DNA of 64,000 nucleotides from Burkholderiaceae bacterium (GCA_024235875.1 JACKLP010000013.1:14984-78983), one strand, 5' to 3'. Numbered from the stretch's first letter, positions 27,467-36,348 are shown. Notes: generated by a model from the letters alone, not told the origin. Numbers and translations: made by a program.

Positions 27467-29131
27467 TCAGCGCGTAATCGGACGATACCGCAGCCGTGTC
27501 GGCCTGGCGCCATCCTCGCCCAACCGATCCCGCTTGTCGGCCTCGTACTCGTGGTAGTTGCCGGCGAAGAAGGTCCACTGCGAATCGCCCTCGGCCGCCA
27601 GGATGTGCGTCGCGATGCGATCCAGGAACCAGCGATCGTGCGAGATCACGAGCGCACTGCCGGCGAACTCGAGCAACGCGTCTTCCAGTGCACGCAGGGT
27701 TTCCACGTCGAGGTCGTTCGAGGGCTCGTCCAGCAACAGGACATTGCCCCCCTTGAGCAGGGTCTTGGCCAGGTGCAGGCGGCCCCGCTCGCCGCCGGAG
27801 AGGCTGCCGACATGCTTTTGCTGGTCCTGCCCCTTGAAGTTGAAGCGCCCGATGTACGCCCTCGAGGGCATCTCGAAGCGCCCGACATTGATGATGTCGA
27901 GGCCGTTCGAGATTTCCTCCCAGACAGTCTTGGTACCGTCGAGCGAATCCCGGCTCTGGTCGACATAGGCGATGTCGACGGTATTGCCGATCCGGATCTC
28001 GCCCGAATCCGGCTGCTCGCGACCCGTGATCATCCGGAACAAGGTCGACTTGCCGGCCCCGTTCGGGCCGATGATGCCAACGATCGCGCCCGGCGGCACC
28101 GAGAAGCTCAGGTCGTCGATCAAAAGCCGATCACCATAGGCCTTGCTGACCCCGTCGAACTCGATCACCGAACTGCCCAGCCGCTCGGCGACCGGAATGA
28201 AGATCTCCTGGGTCTCGTTGCGCTTCTGGTAGTCGTAGGACGAGAGTTCATCGAAGCGAGCCAGGCGCGCCTTGCTCTTGGCCTGGCGTCCCTTGGGATT
28301 GGAGCGGACCCACTCCAGTTCCTTCTTGATGGCCTTCTGGCGAGCCGACTCGCTAGCCTCTTCCTGCTTGAGGCGGACCTCCTTCTGGTCCAGCCAGGTG
28401 CTGTAGTTGCCCTTCCACGGAATGCCCTGGCCCCGATCCAGCTCCAGGATCCACTCGGCCACGTTGTCCAGGAAGTATCGATCGTGCGTGACCGCGACGA
28501 CCGTGCCGGGAAACTTGGCCAGGAATTGCTCGAGCCAATCGACGCTCTCGGCGTCCAGGTGGTTGGTTGGCTCGTCGAGCAGCAACATGTCGGGTCGCGA
28601 CAGCAGCAGCCGGCACAGCGCGACGCGACGCTTCTCGCCCCCCGACAAGCTGCCGACCCTGGCCTCCCAGGGCGGCAGGCGCAGCGCGTCGGCCGCGATC
28701 TCGAGCAGGTGGTCGGCGTCATTGCCGGCGGCGGCCAGAACGGCTTCGTAGTGAGCCTGGTCGGCCGCGAGCTTGTCGAAGTCGGCATCGGGCTCGGCAT
28801 AGGCCGCGTAGATCTGCTCCAGGCGCTGGCGCGCCTCGAGGACCTCGCCAAGTCCCGCCTCGACGGCCTCGCGAACGGTGGCCTCCGGATCGAGTTCCGG
28901 TTCCTGGGACAGGAATCCCACCTTCAGATCGGGCATGGGGCGGGCTTCGCCCTCGATCTCGGTGTCGATGCCCGCCATGATTCGCAGCAGCGTCGACTTG
29001 CCTGCGCCGTTCAGGCCCAGCACGCCGATCTTGGCCCCGGGAAAGAATGACAGCGAGATGTTCTTGAGGATCTGCCGTTTGGGGGGGACGATCTTTCCCA
29101 CCCGATTCATCGTGTAGACGTACTGCGCCAT
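27467..29131 (-). CDS. ettA: Energy-dependent translational throttle protein EttA (ABC-F)
   Basis: 554-residue ABC-F ATPase that binds the ribosomal E site and gates entry into elongation according to the ATP/ADP ratio in E. coli. Two ATPase domains are complete: Walker A LGLNGAGKSTLLR and IGPNGAGKSTLFR, signatures SLSGGEKRRVALCRLL and SLSGGERGRLHLAKTL, Walker B MLLLDEPTNHLD and VLLLDEPSNDLD. The N-terminus MAQYVYTMNRVGKIVPPKR is typical of EttA, as is the linker between domains. Not membrane associated. A three-fold 9-base repeat lies directly before the start codon. Confidence 0.95.
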   Translation of the reverse strand: MAQYVYTMNRVGKIVPPKRQILKNISLSFFPGAKIGVLGLNGAGKSTLLRIMAGIDTEIEGEARPMPDLKVGFLSQEPELDPEATVREAVEAGLGEVLEARQRLEQIYAAYAEPDADFDKLAADQAHYEAVLAAAGNDADHLLEIAADALRLPPWEARVGSLSGGEKRRVALCRLLLSRPDMLLLDEPTNHLDAESVDWLEQFLAKFPGTVVAVTHDRYFLDNVAEWILELDRGQGIPWKGNYSTWLDQKEVRLKQEEASESARQKAIKKELEWVRSNPKGRQAKSKARLARFDELSSYDYQKRNETQEIFIPVAERLGSSVIEFDGVSKAYGDRLLIDDLSFSVPPGAIVGIIGPNGAGKSTLFRMITGREQPDSGEIRIGNTVDIAYVDQSRDSLDGTKTVWEEISNGLDIINVGRFEMPSRAYIGRFNFKGQDQQKHVGSLSGGERGRLHLAKTLLKGGNVLLLDEPSNDLDVETLRALEDALLEFAGSALVISHDRWFLDRIATHILAAEGDSQWTFFAGNYHEYEADKRDRLGEDGARPTRLRYRPITR

Positions 29132-29132
29132 T

Positions 29133-29159
29133 TTCCCCGTGTTCCCTGTGTTCCCCGTG
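29133..29159. repeat. Three tandem 9-base repeats in the ettA leader
   Basis: TTCCCCGTG, TTCCCTGTG and TTCCCCGTG in a row; on the ettA strand this reads CACGGGGAA, CACAGGGAA, CACGGGGAA, ending one base before ATG. Each unit contains a purine-rich SD-like GGGGAA or GGGAA. Confidence 0.8.
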
Positions 29160-29286
29160 CTCCGTTTCGCCCCGGCGTTTTCGGCCCCAAGGCGTGCCGG
29201 GTTTTGCCAAACCTGTAATTATGCGCCAACGCCGACGACCGGGCACTCGGGTGCCGACGGCAATGGGCACCATCGGAGGAATTGCG

Positions 29287-30588
29287 ATGTCCGATACATG
29301 CGAGAAGCGACGCGCGCGCCAGGGCGCCAGGGCGCCGCACACACGTGGGCTGCACCTTCGGGCACGGGCGCTAGGGGCCCGGATGGGGATCGCGCTGTGC
29401 GCGAGCGCGCTCTTGTCTTCCTGGGTACCGACGCGCGCCGACACGCCGGCAAAGGCACCGATGCCGATCATCGATGTCCATATCCACTACAGCCATGACG
29501 CCTGGTCGCAGACGCCACCGGCGCAAGCAGTCGAGATCCTGCGTCGCGCCGGGCTCCGGCACGCCGTCGTCTCGAGTTCCAGCGACGACGGTACCCAGAT
29601 GCTGCTGCGCGAAGCGCCGACGCTGGTCGTGCCCTCGCTTCGTCCTTACCGGCGGCGCGGCGAGCTCTCGACCTGGTTTCACGACCCCAGCGTCGTCGAG
29701 CACTTGCGCGAGCGCCTGCGCAAGAATCGATACGTCGCGATCGGCGAGTTCCACGTCTACGGTGCCGATGCCGACCTGCCCGTTCTGCGGCGGGTCGTCG
29801 AGCTCGCACGCGAGTACGACCTGGTTCTGCACGTCCACGGCGATGCCGATGCGGTCCGACGGCTGTTCGCCCAGAACCCGGATGCACGCATCCTTTGGGC
29901 GCACGCCGGATTCGACGGACCGGCCACCGTTCGAAAGATGCTCGAAGCGTACCCGCGCCTGTGGACCGACCTTGCGTTTCGCAGCGAGCCGGCGGTGGAC
30001 GGCCGGGTCGATCCGGAATGGCTGGCCGCCTTCGAAGCGTTTCCCGACCGATTCATGCTTGGCACGGACACGTTTACGCCCGAGCGATGGGAGTACGTGG
30101 TCGAGCATGCGCGCTGGGCTCGCGAATGGCTCGCCACCTTGCCGCGACAACTCGCCGAAGGCATCGCGTGGCGAAACGCCGAGCGCCTGTATCGCCTGGG
30201 TCAGCGTCGCGCCGATTGCGATGCGACCCAGGGCGCGCTGGTGGCATCCGCCCCGGAAGCCGGTGTCACCGCTCGCCTGGCGCCGGTCGATGGCGCGTTT
30301 CGAAGCGGCGAACCGCTGGCGCTCAGCATTCGCCTGTGCCCCGGCGATCCTGCGAAGGCAGCCGCACCGCAGGCAACGCCCGCGCAGGTCCGCGTCGTCG
30401 GCCTCGACGCCACGATGCCCGCCCATCGCCATGGCATGAATACCCGCCCTCGCCTGACGAGCCGAGCCGACGGTAGCTTGGTCGCCGACGGCGTGTTGCT
30501 GCACATGGCGGGCACCTGGGAGTTCCAGGTCCGCCTCGAGTCGCCCGGTCGGCGGCATACGCTGCGAGCCTCGGTCGTGATCGAATGA
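29287..30588 (+). CDS. Exported amidohydrolase-family protein with C-terminal YtkA-like domain
   Basis: 433 residues from ATG 29287, preceded by GGAGGA. After a basic N-terminus comes a hydrophobic signal (MGIALCASALLSSWVPTRAD). The TIM-barrel metal site is visible: PIIDVHIHYSHDAW, AIGEFHVYG, LVLHVHGDADA, ILWAHAGFD and FMLGTDTF, matching TatD/amidohydrolase-2 type enzymes. Residues from about 340 resemble YtkA-like domains (MPAHRHGMNTRP, LLHMAGTWEFQV), beta-sandwich modules often found near copper proteins. ATGA overlap with the dihaem protein gene suggests both products work in the periplasm. Substrate unknown. Confidence 0.78.
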   Translation: MSDTCEKRRARQGARAPHTRGLHLRARALGARMGIALCASALLSSWVPTRADTPAKAPMPIIDVHIHYSHDAWSQTPPAQAVEILRRAGLRHAVVSSSSDDGTQMLLREAPTLVVPSLRPYRRRGELSTWFHDPSVVEHLRERLRKNRYVAIGEFHVYGADADLPVLRRVVELAREYDLVLHVHGDADAVRRLFAQNPDARILWAHAGFDGPATVRKMLEAYPRLWTDLAFRSEPAVDGRVDPEWLAAFEAFPDRFMLGTDTFTPERWEYVVEHARWAREWLATLPRQLAEGIAWRNAERLYRLGQRRADCDATQGALVASAPEAGVTARLAPVDGAFRSGEPLALSIRLCPGDPAKAAAPQATPAQVRVVGLDATMPAHRHGMNTRPRLTSRADGSLVADGVLLHMAGTWEFQVRLESPGRRHTLRASVVIE

Positions 30589-31904
30589 GCGTTTCGCTGC
30601 GGCGGAGACGGCGACCGTGGCTGGCGATCGCCGCGGGCGTGGCACTCGCCGCAATCCCGGTGCTGGTCGACACGCTCGCGCTGGTGCAAGCGGCGCCGCC
30701 CGCCGACGGTGGGCAGGGCGGGTACGGCCCCCAGGCCGTCAAGGACGTGCGGCCGATCTGGAGCGAGGCCGAGCGACGCCGCATCCTGAAGCACGGCCCC
30801 TGGCCCCCGGTGAACATACCGGACCTGGGCAACCGGGCCGCTGGCAGGCACGCCGCCCGGCGCCTCGGCGCGGAATTGTTCTTCGATCCGGTGCTATCGG
30901 CGAACGGCCGGGTCTCGTGCGCGAGCTGCCATCACCCGGGCCGGGACTGGAGCGACGGCCAGGCCAGACCGCTTGCCCGCGACGGACGCCCCTTGGATCG
31001 CAATACGCCGTCGCTGTGGAACGTCGGACAGCACCGGTGGCTCGGTTGGGACGGCGGATCCGATTCGCTCTGGGCCTTCGTGATGCGCCCCTTGATGGAT
31101 TCGCGCGAGATGGGCGCCCGGCCCGAAGACCTCAAGCGACTGATGACCGATGACCCGCGACGCCGGTGCCTGTATCGGGCATCGATCGACGAGGATCCGG
31201 CGACGAGCTCGCCCGAAGCCGTGGCGCGCGGCGTGGCCAAGGTGCTCGCCGCCTTCGTCGGCACGCTGATCTCGCCGCGCACCTCCTTCGATGCCTACCG
31301 TGACGCGCTCGCCCGCGGCGGCGATGCCGCCGGCGTCGACTACCCGGTCGCTGCGCAGCGGGGCCTGCGAATCTTTGTCGGCCAAGGGCGATGCCACCTC
31401 TGTCACAGCGGCCCGATGTTCAGCCATGGCGAGTTCCACGACATCGGCCGCCCCCACCGGCGCGCCGACGGCCGGGTGGACCCGGGACGCCATGCCGGCA
31501 TCGCCCGGGTACGATCCGATCGGAACAACCGCGCCGGGCCGCATTCGGACGATCGTGCCGGGGCCGCCCGAGCCGCCGTGGGCTTCCTGCGAAGCTCGCA
31601 CCGCAACTGGGGCGCGTTTCGCGTGCCGGGCCTGCGCCAGGTCGCCGGAACCGCCCCGTACTTCCACGATGGCAGTGCAGCGGGGCTGGCCGATGTCATC
31701 GCCCACTACGATTTGCCGGACGCCGAGCGGCTTCACACCGAGGGAGAGGCGCTGATTGCCGCGCTGAACCTGACGCCGGGTCAGCGCGACGACCTGGAGG
31801 CGTTCCTGCGGACGCTGTCGGCGCCGACCAACGCGCAAGCGTCAACGATTCGCCTTGAAAACCAGGCGATCGATGCAATCTGTCCAAGTGCCGGACCCAA
31901 TTAG
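30585..31904 (+). CDS. MauG/cytochrome c peroxidase-type dihaem protein
   Basis: 439 residues. A signal anchor (WLAIAAGVALAAIPVLVDTL) leads to two covalent haem sites, CASCH (SCASCHHPGRDWSDGQ) and CHLCH (GRCHLCHSGPMFSHGEFHD). Other family marks are LGAELFFDPVLSANGRVSC, NTPSLWNVG, PLMDSREMG, FRVPGLRQVAGTAPYFHDGS and HYDLPD. Such proteins reduce H2O2 or, in the MauG branch, oxidise amino-acid side chains of a partner. It is coupled to the amidohydrolase, an unusual but possible partner. The C-terminal 25 residues are extra. Confidence 0.88.
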   Translation: MSVSLRRRRRPWLAIAAGVALAAIPVLVDTLALVQAAPPADGGQGGYGPQAVKDVRPIWSEAERRRILKHGPWPPVNIPDLGNRAAGRHAARRLGAELFFDPVLSANGRVSCASCHHPGRDWSDGQARPLARDGRPLDRNTPSLWNVGQHRWLGWDGGSDSLWAFVMRPLMDSREMGARPEDLKRLMTDDPRRRCLYRASIDEDPATSSPEAVARGVAKVLAAFVGTLISPRTSFDAYRDALARGGDAAGVDYPVAAQRGLRIFVGQGRCHLCHSGPMFSHGEFHDIGRPHRRADGRVDPGRHAGIARVRSDRNNRAGPHSDDRAGAARAAVGFLRSSHRNWGAFRVPGLRQVAGTAPYFHDGSAAGLADVIAHYDLPDAERLHTEGEALIAALNLTPGQRDDLEAFLRTLSAPTNAQASTIRLENQAIDAICPSAGPN

Positions 31905-31977
31905 TGCAAGGCCCGATCGCCCTCCTTCTCTGGCGGGATCCGCTTCCCGCGACTCCAATCTCTTTGCGAGCACCGAC

Positions 31978-32820
31978 ATGATTGACGCCGACCAGACCAA
32001 TTTCGACCAGACCGTCATCGAGGCATCGTACGAGGCGCCGGTACTCGTGGACTTCTGGGCCCCCTGGTGCGGGCCGTGCCGGATGCTCGGCCCGGTCCTC
32101 GAGAAGGTCGAGTCCTCGATGGCGGGCGCATTCAAGCTGGTGAAGATCAATTCCGACGACAACCCGGCGCTGTCTGCCCGCTATGGCGTGCGCAGCATTC
32201 CCTACGTGGTGGCATTCCGCAACGGCGAGCCGGTCGACCAGTTCGTCGGGGCGCTGCCCGAAGGCCAGGTACGTGCCTTCGTCGAGCGGCTGGCGCCAAG
32301 ACCCGGCGAGGAAATGCTGGCCGCGGCCGCCGCGGCGCGCGAGGCCGGGGATCTGGATGCCGAGGTCGAGGCGCTACGCACCGCCCTGGCGATCAACCCG
32401 GCGCTCGACGAGGCACGGGTTGCGTACGTGCGTGCCCTGCTCGCATGCAAGCGCCCGCAAGAAGCCCGCACCGCATTCGAGCCGCTCGAGCCGCGTCTGA
32501 TGCTCGAGCCCGAGTTCGAGGCGCTCAATCAGCTGATCCATACGGCGCTGGCGGCCGCAAGCGCGCCCGACGAAGCGGTCCTTCGCGCCACGATCGAGCG
32601 CGATGCCACCGACCTGGACGCGCGCTACCAGCTCTCCCAACGCCTGGTCAGCGAGCAACGCTGGGCCGAGGCGATGGACCAGCTCATCGAAGTGATCGTC
32701 CGCGACAAGCGCTATCGTGACGACCAGCCGCGCAAGGACATGCTCGCGATCTTCGCCGCGTGCCCGGACGCGCAACTGGTCGGCAGCTATCGTCGCAAGC
32801 TGGGGGCGGCGCTGAACTGA
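31978..32820 (+). CDS. Thioredoxin-TPR protein (CnoX/YbbN-like)
   Basis: 280 residues: thioredoxin domain (VLVDFWAPWCGPCRMLGPVL, then YGVRSIPYVVAFRNGEPVDQ) followed by a TPR-like helical half (AAREAGDLDAEVEALRTALA, QLSQRLVSEQRWAEAMDQLI, RKDMLAIFAACPDAQLVGSY). CnoX acts as a holdase that protects chaperonin clients and forms mixed disulfides. E. coli YbbN has an altered active site, whereas a full redox pair CGPC is present here. ATG 31978 is chosen because MIDADQTNFDQ is the natural thioredoxin start; the spacer after the dihaem gene is 73 bases. Confidence 0.9.
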   Translation: MIDADQTNFDQTVIEASYEAPVLVDFWAPWCGPCRMLGPVLEKVESSMAGAFKLVKINSDDNPALSARYGVRSIPYVVAFRNGEPVDQFVGALPEGQVRAFVERLAPRPGEEMLAAAAAAREAGDLDAEVEALRTALAINPALDEARVAYVRALLACKRPQEARTAFEPLEPRLMLEPEFEALNQLIHTALAAASAPDEAVLRATIERDATDLDARYQLSQRLVSEQRWAEAMDQLIEVIVRDKRYRDDQPRKDMLAIFAACPDAQLVGSYRRKLGAALN

Positions 32821-32837
32821 ACGCCTGGTCGGCAAAC

Positions 32838-32868
32838 CGCCCCGACGAGAAGCCTCCCGTTCGGGGCG
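32838..32868. terminator. Hairpin between convergent genes
   Basis: CGCCCCGA at 32838-32845 pairs with TCGGGGCG at 32861-32868 over a 15-base loop. It lies between two convergent stops but has no T-run on either strand, so terminator function is uncertain. Confidence 0.4.
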
Positions 32869-32872
32869 AGCC

Positions 32873-34426
32873 CTAGGGCAACACGACCTCGATCAGGCGC
32901 GGCCCGCGCTCGCCCAGGCCGCGCCGCATCGCGGCAACCAGCCCATCGACATCGGTCACGCGCTCGGCCGCGATCCCCTGCCCGCTCGCCAACGCGACGA
33001 AATCGAGGACGGGCTGATCGACCGTCAGCATGCGCACGGCATTGGGGCCCGGATCGGCGACGCCCACGCCCTTGAGCTCACCACGCAGGATCTGATAGCC
33101 CCGGTTCGCGAACACCAGTACCAGCACGTCGAGCGACTCGCGCGCCATCGTCCACAGCGATTGCACCGTGTACATCGCGCTGCCATCGCCACTGAGCGCA
33201 ATGACCTTGCGATCGGGACAGGCCACCGCCGCCCCCGTGGCGCACGGCAGGCAGTAGCCGATCGCCCCGCCTCGGCTCGACAGCCATTCATGCGGCGCCG
33301 CCACCGCGGTGGGTGCGTGAAAGCCGCGCCCCGTGGTCACGGCCTCGTCGACGATGATCGCCTGCTCCGGCATCAACGCCGCCAGCACCAGGCCGACGCT
33401 CTCCGGTGTCAGCGCCCCGCCGGGGATCTGCGGGCGCGCCAGCTCGGCCGTGTGAGCCGGCGCCACGCCCGACCCCGCACCCACGGCCTCGGCGAGCGCC
33501 TCGAGCGCGGCATGCAGATCGTCCGCGGCCGTACCCATGACGGTCAGCGTGCAATCGTCCGGCGTGAGGATGCTGGGCTTGTCGGGATAGGCGAAGAAAC
33601 CGACCGGCGGCTTGCTGCCGACCTGGACCAGGCCGCGCAGGTCCGCGAGCATGGCAACGGCCTGCTCGACCGGATACGGGATCCGTTGCACCTGGACCCG
33701 TCCCGCACCGCGCTGCAGGCGCGCGTTCATGTTCTCGGCCAACAGGCGGCAACCCGTCTTCGCTGCAATCCGACCGGCGATCTCGAGGCTTTCGGCACGT
33801 AGCGCCACGCCACCCAGCAGCAGCGCGTTGGGACCATCGGCCAACAGCAGGCGCGCGGCGGCGTCGACGGCGCTCGAGTCCACCTCGGGGCGAGCCGGGA
33901 CCGGTAGGGCCGGTGCCGCCGCCTTCGCCTCGTTCCAGGCCGTGTCGGCCGGCAGGATCAGGGTCGCGATCTGCCCGGGCGCGGTCCGGGCGACCTGCAC
34001 CGCCGTCGCGCCGTCGGCCGCGACGGCCTGCGCGGACGCCGAAGAATGCACCCAGTGCGACATCGGACGCGCCACGCCCGCGCAGTCGGACGCCAGCGGC
34101 GCATCGTATTGCTGGTGATAGGTGGCGTGGTCGCCAACGATGTTCACGATGCCCGAGCCGGCGCGCCGGGCGTTGTGCAGGTTGGCAAGCCCATTGGCGA
34201 GCCCGGGCCCGAGGTGCAGCAACGTCGCCGCCGGCCGACCCGACATGCGGTAGTAGCCGTCGGCCGCGCCGGTGGCCACCCCTTCGAACAGACCGAGCAC
34301 GCAACGCATTCCCGGCACGCGGTCCAGCGCCGCCACGAAATGCATCTCCGAGGTACCCGGGTTCGTGAAACAGACGTCCACTTCGCTGTCGACCAGCGTG
34401 CGAACGAGACTCTCCGCGCCATTCAT
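32873..34426 (-). CDS. Thiamine diphosphate enzyme, acetolactate synthase large subunit-like
   Basis: 517 residues with the three-domain ThDP layout. N-terminal Pyr domain: VCFTNPGTSEMHFVAALDRV and the catalytic Glu in LGLFEGVATGAADGYYRM. C-terminal PP domain: GDGSAMYTVQSLWTMARES with the Asn at VFANRGY, the GDG-x(n)-N cofactor motif. It is shorter than and clearly different from IlvB encoded at 60797-62518, and has no regulatory subunit next to it. Reaction unknown: carboligase or 2-oxoacid decarboxylase (benzoylformate type) are both possible. Monocistronic by position. Confidence 0.82.
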   Translation of the reverse strand: MNGAESLVRTLVDSEVDVCFTNPGTSEMHFVAALDRVPGMRCVLGLFEGVATGAADGYYRMSGRPAATLLHLGPGLANGLANLHNARRAGSGIVNIVGDHATYHQQYDAPLASDCAGVARPMSHWVHSSASAQAVAADGATAVQVARTAPGQIATLILPADTAWNEAKAAAPALPVPARPEVDSSAVDAAARLLLADGPNALLLGGVALRAESLEIAGRIAAKTGCRLLAENMNARLQRGAGRVQVQRIPYPVEQAVAMLADLRGLVQVGSKPPVGFFAYPDKPSILTPDDCTLTVMGTAADDLHAALEALAEAVGAGSGVAPAHTAELARPQIPGGALTPESVGLVLAALMPEQAIIVDEAVTTGRGFHAPTAVAAPHEWLSSRGGAIGYCLPCATGAAVACPDRKVIALSGDGSAMYTVQSLWTMARESLDVLVLVFANRGYQILRGELKGVGVADPGPNAVRMLTVDQPVLDFVALASGQGIAAERVTDVDGLVAAMRRGLGERGPRLIEVVLP

Positions 34427-34548
34427 CCGTCGTCACCTCGATTGATTGCCCGATGGACGACCGCCGGCTCAGCTGCCGCGCCGGAGGCCGATCTGCGGGT
34501 ATCGTAACGGAGCCGACGATCGCTCGGGCCGTGAATGGCCCGCTGCCC

Positions 34549-35757
34549 TCAACGAGCCGGGACGCCCAGCGCCCGGACGGTTTCGATATTCAGGTATTCG
34601 TCCACCGGCAGATTGCGTGCGCGCTGGAACGCATTGACCGCCGCCATCGTCCGCGACGCGATCACCCCGTCGATCGGCCCCGGATCGAAGCCCGACGCCC
34701 GCAACGCGCGTTGAATGTCGGCAACGCGCGCCTTGGTCATGTTGGTCTCGCACAGGATTTCGCGCCACTCGACCGCACCGGGCGTGATCATTTCCTCGCG
34801 CGTCACACTGCCGTATTCGGCCGGCAGCTTTCGGCGCTTCTCGCCCGCCGGCTCGATCAGGCGGTTGACCGTGACCGTGCGGTACTGCGCCGCCACGGGC
34901 ACTTCACGCGTCGTCGCCGGCTTGACCATCGTCTGGGTCCGCACCGTCCGGTATACCGCCGGCACGACCTCTTCGCGAACGCTCGCCGGACGCTTGACGA
35001 CCGAGCGCGTCACCGTCTTGTAGACCGGCGGCACCTCGACCAGGCACATGATCTCGCCAGTCGCCTTGTCGATACGCTGGATCGGGCCCCGCCCCTTCTT
35101 CCAAGTCGTGTAGCCGGCCTTCACGAGCACCTGCTCGCTGACCTGCTCGATCTGGGCCGGCACCTCGACGAGGCGCCGGGTCTCGGGTGTCACCAGCACC
35201 CGCTCCTCGACCCACTTGAACTCGGCCGGAATGACCTCGATGCGCGCGGACCCGGGGCGCACCAGCACCTGCTCGCTGACCGGCGCGAAACGCGGCGGCG
35301 TGGTCTCGACCACCTCGCGCGCATCGCGAACGACCACGCGCTCGGTCACGGTACGGTACTTCGGGGGCAGGTAGATGCGGGCGTAGCACTGGCCCGGCTT
35401 TGCCGTCGGCGGCAGATCGGCGCCCACCGCGCCAGACCCACCGCTGAGCACCGGCGTCGATTGATTCGCGATTGGCGCGGTCGTGCTCGGCACCGGCGTG
35501 GGCGCTGCCAACGACGGCACCGACGGGTCACGTTTCTCGCCCCGCATCGTCGCATTGATCGCGCGCATCCGCTCGGCAGCGCGTCGCCGAACAGCCTCTC
35601 GGGCCGCGGCGCTCGTCTCGGTGCGCATCGGGGCCGGCGTCGCGCCTCCCGTCGCCAGCACCACACCGCGCCGCTCCACCGGGGCCGAACTGCAGCCGAC
35701 GATGGCGAGCACCGAAGCGACCGCAAGGGCACGCTGGCTTGGGAAAAACTTTCTCAT
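34549..35757 (-). CDS. Lipoprotein with eight 23-residue repeats and a peptidoglycan-binding domain
   Basis: 402 residues. Signal ending in LAIVGCSSAP fits lipoprotein processing at Cys22. From residue 131 to 334 there are eight imperfect 23-residue repeats with consensus P-x-x-Y-x-x-V-x-x-x-V-L-V-x-P (for example PAEFKWVEERVLVTPETRRL and PAVYRTVRTQTMVKPATTRE). A 20-residue insert follows the fourth repeat. The C-terminus is a PG_binding_1 domain (RVADIQRALRASGFDPGPID, GVIASRTMAAVNAFQRARNL). It probably tethers the outer membrane or an appendage to the wall. Function of the repeat part not recognised. ATG 35757 chosen over upstream GTG. Confidence 0.78.
   Translation of the reverse strand: MRKFFPSQRALAVASVLAIVGCSSAPVERRGVVLATGGATPAPMRTETSAAAREAVRRRAAERMRAINATMRGEKRDPSVPSLAAPTPVPSTTAPIANQSTPVLSGGSGAVGADLPPTAKPGQCYARIYLPPKYRTVTERVVVRDAREVVETTPPRFAPVSEQVLVRPGSARIEVIPAEFKWVEERVLVTPETRRLVEVPAQIEQVSEQVLVKAGYTTWKKGRGPIQRIDKATGEIMCLVEVPPVYKTVTRSVVKRPASVREEVVPAVYRTVRTQTMVKPATTREVPVAAQYRTVTVNRLIEPAGEKRRKLPAEYGSVTREEMITPGAVEWREILCETNMTKARVADIQRALRASGFDPGPIDGVIASRTMAAVNAFQRARNLPVDEYLNIETVRALGVPAR
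34756..35367. repeat. Eight 69-base coding repeats within the wall-binding lipoprotein
   Basis: Units correspond to residues 131-153, 154-176, 177-199, 200-222, 243-265, 266-288, 289-311 and 312-334. All are exactly 23 residues, with a 20-residue insertion after the fourth. Conserved positions are Pro1, aromatic4, Val7, hydrophobic 11-13 and Pro15. Confidence 0.75.
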
Positions 35758-35971
35758 CTCAACCCCCAAAAAAGGACACTAGACCCGGCTCGGCGCACAG
35801 CCATGGTGTACGTCCGAAAACCGGTCGACGGCAATGCGCGCCGCGCTACCTGAAACTTGCGGGGGATGTTGCGACGGCGTTGCGCCGCTGTGCGCCACCT
35901 GAACGACGGCCCACGCTTATTCCTTGATTGTACTAAAAGGCGGGGTTGGCAAGCCGCGCTCGGAGCCCGAT

Positions 35972-36009
35972 CGGCCCTATGGACCGGCCCTATGGACCGG
36001 CGCTATGGG
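35972..36009. repeat. 13-base tandem repeat, about three copies
   Basis: CGGCCCTATGGAC twice (35972-35984, 35985-35997) and a diverged third copy CGGCGCTATGGG. It lies at the end of the lectin-like pseudogene, in a 245-base stretch (35758-36002) where I see nothing else. Confidence 0.75.
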
Positions 36010-36348
36010 CTGCACAGCCCTTCGACGCTGTCGACCCACTTGCCCTAACGAACCTTGAGGCCATACATCGCCTCTCCGCTCGGGCACTTGATCGAGCAAT
36101 TCAACGCCATCGCACCGCCGCCAATCGTTGGGCCCATGAACTGATACTCGTCGTCCCGGCGCTTCTTGACGACATATCCACGAGACGGATACGCGCACCA
36201 GGTCGCAGATATCTTGTCGACGTAGGCCCCGCTCTTCATCGCGAGCAGCCAGACCGCACCCTTACGACAAGTACTGTCGCCCGACGGACCGCCGCCAGGG
36301 CCCCCGTGATCTTCCAGGCGCCTCTCGGTCCGCGCCGGTACTTGAGCT
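36003..36348 (-). pseudogene. Remnant of a lectin-like repeat protein with in-frame amber codon
   Basis: The minus frame reads GGPSGDSTCRKGAVWLLAMK then SGAYVDKISATWCAY, and later GGGAMALNCSIKCPSGEAMY then GLKVR, stop TAG (36045-36047), and in the same frame GKWVDSVEGLCSP, stop TAG (36003-36005). The two halves are repeats of one pattern (GG, Cys, GL-x-x-R-x-G-x-W/Y-V-D-x-I/V, Cys), and the amber codon sits exactly inside the second unit, so it looks like a nonsense mutation. No start codon exists upstream before the repeat boundary except ATG 36239, which cuts the first unit. The pattern recalls bacterial beta-prism-like lectins; family unconfirmed. Confidence 0.6.

Noticed and set aside
35920..35955. 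CCTTGATT...GGCGG resembling the 3' flank of the tRNA-Ser repeat, possible third att copy
   Set aside because: Only two short blocks match and the tRNA T-loop sequence is absent.
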